Positions 34,810-41,799 of a DNA stretch of 64,000 bases are shown piece after piece. A program made the position numbers and the translations under genes. This DNA comes from Agrobacterium albertimagni AOL15 (GTDB lineage Bacteria > Pseudomonadota > Alphaproteobacteria > Rhizobiales > Rhizobiaceae). Each line of letters starts with the position of its first letter. The stretch's first letter is position 1. Below the pieces are notes generated by a model, which worked only from the letters and a program-made list of their open reading frames with translations, was not told where the DNA came from and did no database searches. The stretch covers positions 1-64,000 of the forward strand of contig NZ_ALJF01000009.1 in assembly GCF_000300855.1 (NCBI RefSeq), given 5' to 3'.

Positions 34810-35024
34810 GTTCCTGACTGCCATGCGGCGATACCGATCAGCGTGAAGCCGACCGCATGCATGCAGACCAGGAAGAAAATGAGATTCGCAACAACCTTCA
34901 TCCAGACTTTCGGAAGATGGAGAAGGCGCATGAAGATCGCCAGTGCTACCAGCGCGGTGACGATCATCGCCACGCGCTCCGAATTGTGGAAGTCAACGTA
35001 CTGATAAAAGTCGAGATCAATCAT
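34806..35024 (-). CDS. Small two-helix membrane protein
   Basis: This protein of 72 residues has two hydrophobic helices (VAMIVTALVALAIFMRLLHL and VVANLIFFLVCMHAVGFTLI) and the N-terminus MIDLDFYQYVDFHNSER on one side of the membrane. It overlaps the upstream gene by 4 bases (ATGA) and is coupled to the tiny frame downstream. Function unknown. Confidence 0.55.
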   Translation of the reverse strand: MIDLDFYQYVDFHNSERVAMIVTALVALAIFMRLLHLPKVWMKVVANLIFFLVCMHAVGFTLIGIAAWQSGT

Positions 35025-35305
35025 TGTGAAATCTCCGATTCGATGCAGCCGCCAGGCGAATAGTTCACTGACCCCGCCATCGCCCGTTCCTCGCGGGCTT
35101 CAATACGGCGGATCGTCTGCCAGGCATCGTCTAGCGCGCCGAAGACCGCTTCCATCTTGTTGGCGACCTCGGCCCCATCGCTCGTCCCGAGGTTCGAGAA
35201 GCCCGCGGAGATTGATCCGATTTCGGCGCGAAGACGGTAATAGGTCTTGTCGTTCATCGGGAAATCGGCAGTCGGGATGTCGGAAAATTTTCTCATCTTC
35301 CTCAT
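35021..35305 (-). CDS. Small hypothetical protein
   Basis: This protein of 94 residues starts at the ATG that overlaps the preceding stop (MRKMRKFSDIPTADFPMNDK). The centre is predicted helical (ANKMEAVFGALDDAWQTIRR). No domain recognised. It belongs to a chain of overlapping leftward genes, 35969 down to 34806, each starting on or within 4 bases of the previous stop, a strong sign that all are translated. Confidence 0.55.
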   Translation of the reverse strand: MRKMRKFSDIPTADFPMNDKTYYRLRAEIGSISAGFSNLGTSDGAEVANKMEAVFGALDDAWQTIRRIEAREERAMAGSVNYSPGGCIESEISQ

Positions 35306-35523
35306 TGTTTTTCCTCCGTAAGTTCTGAGTTCCCAGCAAGTCCATCCTGCTGCCGCTCCTTGCAGTCCCAGACATCGGAGAGCATCCCAAAAGCCATGTC
35401 GAGCACCTGCCAAAACTCCTCGTGCGTCAATGGCGGTAAGGCCTCCTGGCTGTCCTCACAATCGGTCTGCCTGTTCAATCCTGCGTCTGATGTCATCATT
35501 CTGTTTCCGGTTCCTTCCCTCAT
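35302..35523 (-). CDS. Small acidic hypothetical protein
   Basis: This protein of 73 residues starts at the ATG overlapping the upstream stop (ATGA). The middle reads LTHEEFWQVLDMAFGMLSDV, probably a helix pair. It is strongly acidic and ends ELTEEKQ. A later Met pair at residues 9-10 could also start it. No family recognised. Confidence 0.5.
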   Translation of the reverse strand: MREGTGNRMMTSDAGLNRQTDCEDSQEALPPLTHEEFWQVLDMAFGMLSDVWDCKERQQDGLAGNSELTEEKQ

Positions 35524-35969
35524 TTCCCGATCTCCATTTTCACGAGGTTTGTCACAACATTCCGGATGGTGGTTTCGCGTTGAGCGACGTGAACCTTGAG
35601 CGCAGCGAGCGTGCCTGAGGGCAGATCGACTGTCAGCCGATCTACGCGGCGCTGTGGCTTAGGGGGAGCAGTGGAATCCCTGCTCTCCTCCTGCCACTCC
35701 AGAAGCTTCAGTTCGAATTCCTCAGGGCTGGTATCATCGACGAAGATATGTCCATTCGTATCGGCAAGTCTGATGCCTCGACCGTCTGCTTCGTTTTCGT
35801 CATCGCCCAGACACGTCATGCTGTAGACGTTGATTTTGCGACCTCGATTAATCCAGGCCAAGGCAGCCTCAGCAACGGCTTCGTTGCTGGTCCAGCCATA
35901 GAGGGTTTCCTGATTGTAGGCGTCGTATCTATACCACATTGGGTTTCCTTTCTTATCGACCTTGGACAT
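35520..35969 (-). CDS. Hypothetical protein with C-terminal ribbon-helix-helix domain
   Basis: This protein has 149 residues if the ATG at 35969 is used. The last 45 residues (VDRLTVDLPSGTLAALKVHV followed by AQRETTIRNVVTNLVKMEI) have the strand-helix-helix pattern of RHH DNA-binding proteins such as plasmid repressors and relaxosome factors. The N-terminal part (WYRYDAYNQETLYGWTSNEA) is a separate small domain. It may autoregulate the operon or act at oriT. The start is uncertain: an ATG 10 codons later (35939) has AAAGGA at ideal distance, and the first codons lie in a repeated leader sequence. Confidence 0.6.
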   Translation of the reverse strand: MSKVDKKGNPMWYRYDAYNQETLYGWTSNEAVAEAALAWINRGRKINVYSMTCLGDDENEADGRGIRLADTNGHIFVDDTSPEEFELKLLEWQEESRDSTAPPKPQRRVDRLTVDLPSGTLAALKVHVAQRETTIRNVVTNLVKMEIGK

Positions 35970-36000
35970 GGCTTCGCCATTCGCATCGAGGTCGTGCGTT
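35958..36000 (-). repeat. Duplicated leader with hairpin over the start codon, copy 1
   Basis: On the minus strand ATGGC GAA GCCAT (35968-35980) is a hairpin whose 3' arm holds the start codon of the gene at 35969. Flanking sequence over about 45 bases is nearly the same as at 36419-36464. No ribosome site precedes the start codon within the hairpin, so the segment may be a translated leader. Confidence 0.5.
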
Positions 36001-36091
36001 GAAGTTTCCGGGCTTAAAGGAGTGGGACGGGCTCGCAGGATGGTTGGTCGCAGAGCTGCGACCACCAGGTGCAAACTAAGGCAGCGCCGTG

Positions 36092-36430
36092 TCAGGTGCT
36101 GAAAGGCGCATAGTTTCCAGACAGAAACCGATTTTGGATTGCTGTCGCTTTGGCGGTGGCGCTGGCAAGCTCGGCCTCGCTGCGGAAGTCGCACGGAATG
36201 TCGATTGCATAGTGCTCGGAGAGATGCTCCCGGAGAGCCTGGCGTGCAGCCTCGTCACCATCCCCACCGCTCGCAACGAGTTCAACTCGAAGGCGGCTCT
36301 TGCTCGGGATACCCTCGATCCTGGCCTCTACCCATTCGTAATTCCCAGCTGCATCAGTCACGGCCAGCTTGCCATCGGTGCCGAGGTCATCGAACTTCAT
36401 TTCATTCCCTTTCGTTTGGACCTTGGACAT
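36092..36430 (-). CDS. Small hypothetical protein with the same leader as its neighbour
   Basis: This protein of 112 residues starts at 36430 (MSKVQTKGNEMKFDDLGTDG), or has 102 if the ATG at 36400, which has AAAGGGA upstream, is the true start. It contains RVELVASGGDGDEAARQAL and SATAKATAIQNRFLSGNYAP. No family recognised. The first 10 codons match those of the gene starting at 35969 (MSKVxxKGNxM), and the DNA upstream is duplicated, so the two genes share a common 5' control region. Confidence 0.55.
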   Translation of the reverse strand: MSKVQTKGNEMKFDDLGTDGKLAVTDAAGNYEWVEARIEGIPSKSRLRVELVASGGDGDEAARQALREHLSEHYAIDIPCDFRSEAELASATAKATAIQNRFLSGNYAPFST

Positions 36431-36464
36431 GGCTTCGCCATGCGCCGCGAGGTCATCGTGCGTT
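36419..36464 (-). repeat. Duplicated leader with hairpin over the start codon, copy 2
   Basis: Second copy of the leader described at 35958-36000; the 13-base hairpin core is at 36429-36441 and 22 bases around it are identical. The first ATG of the hairpin opens a 14-codon frame (MAKPCPRSKRKGMK, then stop) that overlaps the start of the main gene. Confidence 0.5.
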
Positions 36465-36614
36465 ACGGTTTTCCCTGAAATGTCAGGAGTTTAAGATGTG
36501 TGTGGAACCACCTTTGTGAGTGTCCACATACTAAGTGTTGGAGCGATCGTCGGGCGGCGCAAGAGGTAAAATGCGCCGGCGCTGAACTTTATACGTTAGC
36601 CCCGATTGGGACGA

Positions 36615-36875
36615 TCAGGCGATACTCAGCCCTTGGTCGAGTTTCGCAATGGCATTTGCCGCGGCGATCCGCGCTTCTTCAAGGTTATCAGCGAAACCTG
36701 AAGCCAACGAGCGGATTTTTCCGTCCCTCTCAGGATCGGGAACGTCGATTGAGAACATCGCTCGATCGTCTGGCCCCGGGATGTCGGCGACCACAGGACA
36801 AACCGTTCCGTACCGTGTTTCCACTTCTGCGCAATCCCAGTTCGCCATCTTGCGGCCCCAAATAATATTGATCAA
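36615..36875 (-). CDS. Small hypothetical protein, first gene of the operon
   Basis: This protein has 86 residues from a TTG start at 36875, chosen because AAGGAG lies 7 bases upstream; the ATG at 36848 (MANWDCAEVE) has no ribosome site. It contains ETRYGTVCPVVADIPG and DNLEEARIAAANAIAKLDQG, a pattern like small antitoxin-type proteins of the HicB fold (strand pair then helix), although no active-site or DNA-binding part is visible. It lies just downstream of the repeat-rich control region 36965-37042. Confidence 0.5.
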   Translation of the reverse strand: MINIIWGRKMANWDCAEVETRYGTVCPVVADIPGPDDRAMFSIDVPDPERDGKIRSLASGFADNLEEARIAAANAIAKLDQGLSIA

Positions 36876-36964
36876 TTCGCATCTCCTTTGCTTGTTGTGT
36901 TGATGTATTATTGCGATGAATGATGGCGCCGTCAACAAATTTTGCAAAGAAATTTCAAATATTT

Positions 36965-37042
36965 AATTCAAGAACTCGACTTATACTGAGTTCTTGAATT
37001 TAGAAATCGAGTTCTAGCATTTATTACTTGAGTTCTTGAATT
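36965..37042. promoter_or_regulatory. Control region with repeated GAGTTCTTGAATT motif
   Basis: The 13-base motif occurs inverted at 36965-36977 and direct at 36988-37000 and 37030-37042, all identical, with a 7-base partial copy at 37009-37015. The first two form a long perfect inverted repeat. The surrounding DNA is AT-rich, unlike the rest of the element, and lies upstream of the leftward small-gene operon. It is probably an operator for a self-encoded repressor; iterons of a replication origin are the alternative. Confidence 0.65.
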
Positions 37043-37211
37043 AACGTCCCGCCAAGCGCTTGACCGCGGCGATGGCGAGGAAAAGCGGCAGCGCGAACCA
37101 AAGACCGATGCTCATCATTTCGACTGCCGCGGGGGCCTTCGTAGCGGCCACAGTGACGGCCATGAAGACGAACATGGTGATGGGTAGGGTGAGGATGCGG
37201 AGTACCAACAT
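37041..37211 (-). CDS. Small membrane protein
   Basis: This protein of 56 residues (MLVLRILTLPITMFVFMAVT at the start) has two hydrophobic helices separated by TKAPAAVEMMS, and a basic C-terminus (VKRLAGR). Its stop codon lies inside the last copy of the repeated 13-base motif. It follows the gene 37230-37475 by 18 bases on the same strand. Function unknown. Confidence 0.5.
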   Translation of the reverse strand: MLVLRILTLPITMFVFMAVTVAATKAPAAVEMMSIGLWFALPLFLAIAAVKRLAGR

Positions 37212-37229
37212 CGGATTCGTCCTTGATCG

Positions 37230-37475
37230 TTAAGCTGATTGGTAGCGTCGGAATGCCTGGATGCCGTCACGGGCGAATTCCCGTTGCATATCGACGGCAG
37301 CACCAGGGATGCGCGACCGCCGGAGTAGGGTTCTGGCGGACGTCTTGGGGTCAATCCTGTAAAGGCTGGCCAAGTAGCAGATGAGGCCGCCCATCGGATC
37401 AAGGTGGTTAACTTCCTCGACCTGAACTGAGTACGTTAAGCCCGGAATGGTTGTTGTCTTCACCTGCATATCCAT
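37230..37475 (-). CDS. Small hypothetical protein
   Basis: This protein of 81 residues starts MDMQVKTTTIPGLTYSVQVE and ends QAFRRYQSA. The central LICYLASLYRIDPKTSARTL may be a helix-turn-helix-like pair. It is basic in the C-terminal half, consistent with nucleic-acid contact, but no family is recognised. Upstream lies the 700-base non-coding region between it and the polymerase-like gene. Confidence 0.45.
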   Translation of the reverse strand: MDMQVKTTTIPGLTYSVQVEEVNHLDPMGGLICYLASLYRIDPKTSARTLLRRSRIPGAAVDMQREFARDGIQAFRRYQSA

Positions 37476-37602
37476 GCCTTCCGCTCTGTTTTCTATGGAT
37501 ATTTTCTACCACATTTACGGATCGAGCCCAGGATTCTACGCGGCAGGGTTGAGTCGTCCCGGAGGTGGCGTTAACGGGAATGATTGGATTTTAGGGACTG
37601 CC

Positions 37603-37685
37603 CGATGTTCCCTGTTCGATGCTGGCCGCAGGCCGAGTCGAACCCGCCCGGAGGGCGGAACTTTCGATGTTCCCCGTCCCGATGC
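37603..37685. repeat. Pair of degenerate direct repeats
   Basis: CGATGTTCCC and CGATGC are conserved in both copies (37603-37622 and 37665-37685), with 4 or 5 variable bases between them. Start-to-start distance is 62 bases. They may be binding sites for a replication or partition protein. Confidence 0.4.
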
Positions 37686-37938
37686 CATCGCCTACGCCGG
37701 CGCTCGGAGCGGAAGTCATCCGAAGGGCCGCAACGGAGTGGAGGACGCCGACGGCGTTGACAGAGCGAGAACGCTGGCAGAATGGGTGCTAAGGGTGGGG
37801 AATGGTTTCAGGGGTATGCTGACCCGCCTGAACGTATATTAGTGCTGTGCGAGGCTTTATACCTCGCCGTACAGCACACGCGCCCCTTCAAATGGGCCGC
37901 AGGTCATTTGATGCGGATAGCGCATCACACGCGGTAAA

Positions 37939-38090
37939 GAATGAGCATATCGGAGCCGTGAGCATGGCGACCCTCTCAGGAGGGGCACGGCGGGAATTCG
38001 CGCATGTCTCGATCGGTTAATAGGGTAGCCGTAGGAGCGTCAGCATAGCGCCGCAAAAAAGCGGGACGCGGGACCGACTACCCCCGACGG
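37939..38090 (+). repeat. Structured two-module repeat, copy A (RIME-like)
   Basis: Module 1 pairs GCCGTG 37955-37960 with CACGGC 37986-37991 and CCCTC 37971-37975 with GAGGG 37980-37984. Module 2 pairs GGGTAG 38023-38028 with CTACCC 38078-38083, GCGTC 38037-38041 with GACGC 38065-38069, and CCGC with GCGG around an A6 loop. Unpaired AGCATAGCG and GCGGGACCG are identical to copy B (46684-46830), whereas the stems differ but remain paired. It resembles the palindromic Rhizobium intergenic mosaic elements (RIME), or a structured RNA. Confidence 0.65.
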
Positions 38091-38171
38091 GACATTCCTT
38101 TGGTGGCAGCTTTAGGCCAGTCCTCGTCGAAACTGCATTGGCGCGAGCATGTGCATCTCCTCTTGGCAAGA

Positions 38172-40010
38172 TCACCGCGCTGCCTCCGTGATTGCGGTTT
38201 CTCTGCGCGCTAGATGCGTCTGACCCGTCTGTATGAACGCTGACCCATCCAAAGGCATGGACCCCGTTCTATGGCGACGTAGACGCATTTCCGCACGCTT
38301 GTGCTTTTCCTCCCGTTGTTCCGCATAAACACGGAGTCTTTCCTCCTCTGCCTTTCTCAGGAATTCTGGCATGGCGCGACGGATCGGCTGTACGGCAGCC
38401 GTTCCTTTAAGAGCCTCCACTCGTACTTCAGGAGACTTCGGTGCCGTAAGTTCCACGACATCAACCTCAGGCATTGGCTGTAAGTCCAGCGCCGAGGCCT
38501 CCGGGTTCTGCAGTATTGAAGCGTCGAGTTCTGGAGTCCTATATTTACCGTCGGAGAGAGAGGCGGAGAAGGAGGAGGGTAGGTGTAGGACTTCCGAGAA
38601 GTAAGTATCTGATTTTATTGAGGTGGAAGCTGCAGATTTTGCATCCGACTTGATCTGGCAGACACCCGCCGAAACCCGTCCGACGAACCGCTCGTAGGCA
38701 GCCTTCATGGTCCTGACGAGGTTGTTCACCTGGTCTTTCGGAACGATGAACGAGTCATGGATCGGCAGACAAGGCACGCCCTTCTGGATCGTCATCACGC
38801 GCATGACATATTCGGCCATGTTCGCGTCGAGGTTCTGCAACTCCAGACCGAGACCCGAATGGAAGTATTCCTCGACCGCCCTGTGGCGCTTCTTCATGGC
38901 GTCGATCAGCTTGCCCGCCAGTTTCCTCGGCAGTCCCTTTTCCTCGAGCAAGTCGGCGACCGCGCCCTTGGCCGAGAGATAGCCGTCGGCGTTGATGATG
39001 ACAAAGAACGCACGCTTGGCGATCTTCCGCTCGAAGCCCTCGATTATGTAGGGATCGCCGACGAGTTTCTTCTTCGCACGGACATAGATCATCCGTGCGT
39101 GGAGGCAGTCGTAGTCAACCTCGATCGTAGCCTTGCCGTCGATAAGGATGTTGCGGCGCGCGTCTCCGGACATGGTCTGCCAGAAGGTGCCGTAGAAGCG
39201 GCCGCCCAGAGTCCAGCCTCCGTTGAACACGCGCTTGAGGGCGACCTGTTTCGTCGAGAGGAGTTCCCCGTCGATGTTGCGCCACCTGCCGTCGGACAGT
39301 TCCTCGTCGCCCGCGATACTGAATTTGGTACGCTCCAGCACGTCGTTGATGCGTTCGAGGACGTATCGCTTGTTGCGTGTGTCGGCCGTGTCCTTGTAGC
39401 CGATCAGTTCGCCCTCGGCGTTTTTGAGGATAATGCTCTCGCCACGCCGTTTCGACAGTGGCGGCATTTCGAAGGCCGCCAGCATAGGGTTCGGCAGATA
39501 GGACGACTGCACGCCGAGCGATCCGACTGGCCGCCTGTCATGGGCGATCAGCACGCCGTGCCTGACCAGCAGGTCCACGACCTTGACGATGATGTCCCGC
39601 GAGAAGCCCCGTCCCGTGTATCGGCTGCGTTTAACCCAGTGGTCACGGCTTCTCGAATACGAGACACGGCGGCCTTCGTGGAGATGCGCGGACATGATTG
39701 CGTCGGCGAGAATGGCTTCCAGGACCTCCATTTCGAACACGGTTTCCATCGGCTCGATGCCAAGGAGGTGGACAAGCGCCATGAAGACCTGCTCGCCGAG
39801 ACGCCAGGAGAAGCCCAAAGGCCTGTGGCGCTTGGGGTCCTTGCGCCATTCGCCGTTCTTCGAAAAGGCGGGGATGACCACGGCCTGTCCAATGTCGAAC
39901 TCGGCGGCGGCCCTAACCCGGCCTACGTCGGCGTCCGAATTGTCAACATTGGAATTTTGGAAAGGGGCTCCCGTCGCGGCGGCTGGGGTATGTCCCAGCC
40001 CGCGGGTCAC
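38172..40010 (-). CDS. Replication-type protein with a family-A DNA polymerase-like core
   Basis: This 612-residue protein has no annotation I can recall with confidence. Its centre shows the order of family-A polymerase motifs. Motif A is IEVDYDCLHAR (D299), matching DYSQIELR. The fingers segment R328-x3-K332-x3-F336 is at the spacing of E. coli R754/K758/F762, with N340 in place of Y766. Motif C is CLPIHDSFIV (H418-D419), matching VHDE. GGRFYGTFWQ (269-278) precedes motif A. Residues 60-180 look like a winged-helix DNA-binding region. No exonuclease motifs are seen. The C-terminal 150 residues are charged linker. It probably copies or primes the excised element. Confidence 0.65.
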   Translation of the reverse strand: MTRGLGHTPAAATGAPFQNSNVDNSDADVGRVRAAAEFDIGQAVVIPAFSKNGEWRKDPKRHRPLGFSWRLGEQVFMALVHLLGIEPMETVFEMEVLEAILADAIMSAHLHEGRRVSYSRSRDHWVKRSRYTGRGFSRDIIVKVVDLLVRHGVLIAHDRRPVGSLGVQSSYLPNPMLAAFEMPPLSKRRGESIILKNAEGELIGYKDTADTRNKRYVLERINDVLERTKFSIAGDEELSDGRWRNIDGELLSTKQVALKRVFNGGWTLGGRFYGTFWQTMSGDARRNILIDGKATIEVDYDCLHARMIYVRAKKKLVGDPYIIEGFERKIAKRAFFVIINADGYLSAKGAVADLLEEKGLPRKLAGKLIDAMKKRHRAVEEYFHSGLGLELQNLDANMAEYVMRVMTIQKGVPCLPIHDSFIVPKDQVNNLVRTMKAAYERFVGRVSAGVCQIKSDAKSAASTSIKSDTYFSEVLHLPSSFSASLSDGKYRTPELDASILQNPEASALDLQPMPEVDVVELTAPKSPEVRVEALKGTAAVQPIRRAMPEFLRKAEEERLRVYAEQREEKHKRAEMRLRRHRTGSMPLDGSAFIQTGQTHLARRETAITEAAR

Positions 40011-40183
40011 TCAGCCGTCAACGGCGGCTTTACAACAATTTCAAGATCGTTCATCATTATCGAACATTCCCAAGAAAAACCGCTGGAGAGGGGCCAACCT
40101 CGTTGATGGCGGTTTTTTCATGGTCGGTCGATATTCGGCACCCGTCAACCGCCGATCAGACTGGCGAATTGCGCGAGTATCTG

Positions 40184-41056
40184 TCAGTCGATGTGGCCGG
40201 CGTTCCGGAGAAGCGTGACATCATCCGCCGCTAACGGCCTGAAAGAAATGAACTCGTCTGCAGTGACTGGACCGAGGCCCAACTGCTCAATCAAGGCTTT
40301 GTCACGCTGCCCCCACAACAAGGCAATTCCCTTGGGCGCAAGGATGTCTCTCGCGCCGCCATTTCGACGAATGCGCTTCATATAGTCGTGTTGTTGAGCC
40401 AAGGCGCTAACCTGCTGCCGCGATATCGGCCGGCCTTGTACTTTCTCAAATAGCGCTGCGATACGGCTTGTGCCACCTCGCGCCGACATGATCTCCATAC
40501 GATCCGATACCGACAGGACTTCCCAGAAATTAGGCGGATACGGATGGTCGCGTAGTATCCACCATATGTTTACGTGCTGGGCCGCCAAAAGCTGGCCCTT
40601 GCCATCCTGGTTCTTGCTAAGACGTAGATATTCGGGCCGGCAGACCACGATGCCGACGTCACAAAGCGCCGTTCTCTCCGAAGACCTTACGAGGAGTGCC
40701 GGCCTTCCAACAACTTCCTTTGGAAGCATCCAGTCGCGGCCAGTCGTGTTTTTGATGTCGATCTCGACGCCATCTACCAGCATGTCGAGCACGCTGCCCT
40801 TCGGCACGCCGAGATAGTTCCTTATGAGAATTTCGACCTTCGTTCCGACATACGTTTTTTCCGTCTTCTCCGTTTCGATGAGGGTGAAGCGGTTCGTACG
40901 CGGGGCATCGATAACCTCATCAAACGCCTGCCGAAGTAGAGCGGGAACATCCACGGCAAACTTATCGAAACCGCCGGCATGGTTGAGAATTGCCTTCACG
41001 AGCCTGGAGACGAGAGGATAGTCAGGGTGGGACGAATCGAGCGGTGCGTGCGACAT
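40184..41056 (-). CDS. NaeI-type restriction endonuclease
   Basis: This 290-residue protein resembles the type IIE enzyme NaeI. RTNRFTLIETEKTEKTYVGT and KVEILIRNYLGVPKGSVLDM precede the catalytic GVEIDIKNTTGRDWMLPKEV, which holds the D..(D/E)xK-type residues, then ALLVRSSERTALCDVGIVVC. The C-terminal part (SALAQQHDYMKRIRRNGGAR) corresponds to the second, effector-binding DNA domain. NaeI cuts GCCGGC; the specificity here is unverified. Its cognate C5-methyltransferase is 1.9 kb away on the same strand, separated by an inserted two-gene module. Confidence 0.78.
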   Translation of the reverse strand: MSHAPLDSSHPDYPLVSRLVKAILNHAGGFDKFAVDVPALLRQAFDEVIDAPRTNRFTLIETEKTEKTYVGTKVEILIRNYLGVPKGSVLDMLVDGVEIDIKNTTGRDWMLPKEVVGRPALLVRSSERTALCDVGIVVCRPEYLRLSKNQDGKGQLLAAQHVNIWWILRDHPYPPNFWEVLSVSDRMEIMSARGGTSRIAALFEKVQGRPISRQQVSALAQQHDYMKRIRRNGGARDILAPKGIALLWGQRDKALIEQLGLGPVTADEFISFRPLAADDVTLLRNAGHID

Positions 41057-41193
41057 GCCGCCGACTGTCCGTTGACATGGTTAGTGAACCGTTAATCGAA
41101 CATGGACATGGCACCCCTCTGTAAAATGAATCGACACCGTTGCACCTTTAAGATGAAACCGATATCCAGAATGCGTTTGGGCCTGAGGTGTAG

Positions 41194-41799
41194 ATGACTT
41201 GGATTTCGGAAGACGATTTTCGCAATCAGTTGCGGACTCTGGAAGCGCCTGACTTTTATCAAAGCGTAATGTTCAGCAACCAAGCATATGTGTTTAGCCG
41301 CGATCACGATGAGGCCTCGGCCTCCAAAATGTACGACAGGTTCAAAGAGCAGATTGCTTCGCATTTCGAAGTTTCAAGGCATAACGTTTGCCTGATCGGC
41401 TCCGGTAAAACTGGATACAGCCTGAACCCGGACAAGCATTTCAAGCTTTACAACACAGAGTCTGATATCGATGTTGTGATCGTCTCACCAAGCCAATTCC
41501 ACTCGCTGTGGAACGTGTACGTGCGGCTACACTATTTTGATACCGAATTCAAAATCTCAGATGTGAGGCGAGACATATTTCGGCAATTTGTGAGTTTTAA
41601 GCAGCTGCCTCAAACCAGTCAGGAAATTGTCGACCTCGAAAAACGCCTGGGTCCCTTGCGCAGAGATTTGGAGAAGAAGTTTTACCTGGTCTCGGAGATA
41701 AATTTTAGAATCTATCATAACTGGGAAGCGGTTGAGCTATACCACATTCACGGAATACAGAAGATAAAGTCGGGCCTAGAACGGGGAGTAATTGCTTGA
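41194..41799 (+). CDS. Nucleotidyltransferase-like protein paired with DUF262
   Basis: This 201-residue protein has the pol-beta nucleotidyltransferase signature: LIGSGKTGYSLNP then, after 13 residues, ESDIDVVIVS, i.e. GS followed by DxD (about residues 67-97). The rest is helical (LEKRLGPLRRDLEKKFYLVS) and lacks an obvious third carboxylate strand. GAGGTG 4 bases before the ATG is a good ribosome site. It overlaps the DUF262 gene by 4 bases (TTGA). Such a small NTase with a DUF262 partner could modify nucleic acid or protein in an anti-phage or toxin-like system. Function unproven. Confidence 0.65.
   Translation: MTWISEDDFRNQLRTLEAPDFYQSVMFSNQAYVFSRDHDEASASKMYDRFKEQIASHFEVSRHNVCLIGSGKTGYSLNPDKHFKLYNTESDIDVVIVSPSQFHSLWNVYVRLHYFDTEFKISDVRRDIFRQFVSFKQLPQTSQEIVDLEKRLGPLRRDLEKKFYLVSEINFRIYHNWEAVELYHIHGIQKIKSGLERGVIA

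Larger units (their letters stand above)
37476..38171. other. Long non-coding region downstream of the polymerase-like gene
   Basis: Almost 700 bases without a credible gene. It contains two copies of a degenerate direct repeat (CGATGTTCCCTGTTCGATGC at 37603-37622 and a 21-base variant at 37665-37685), a GC-rich hairpin near 37652 (CCGCCC GGA GGGCGG type), and the two-module structured repeat at 37939-38090. Its structure and its place beside a replication-type protein make it a candidate origin. Confidence 0.5.

Noticed and set aside
37641..37660. Additional tRNA suggested by a GAGTCGAACCCG sequence
   Set aside because: Only a T-arm-like GTTCGA resemblance on the minus strand; no acceptor or anticodon stem can be formed around it.
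38757..40106. 449-codon plus-strand open frame opposite the polymerase-like gene
   Set aside because: No ribosome site and no recognisable motifs, while the minus strand carries ordered polymerase motifs.
41194..41799. Interpretation of the nucleotidyltransferase as a CBASS cyclase
   Set aside because: The protein is too short, and no membrane, nuclease or phospholipase effector or E1/E2-type partner lies nearby.
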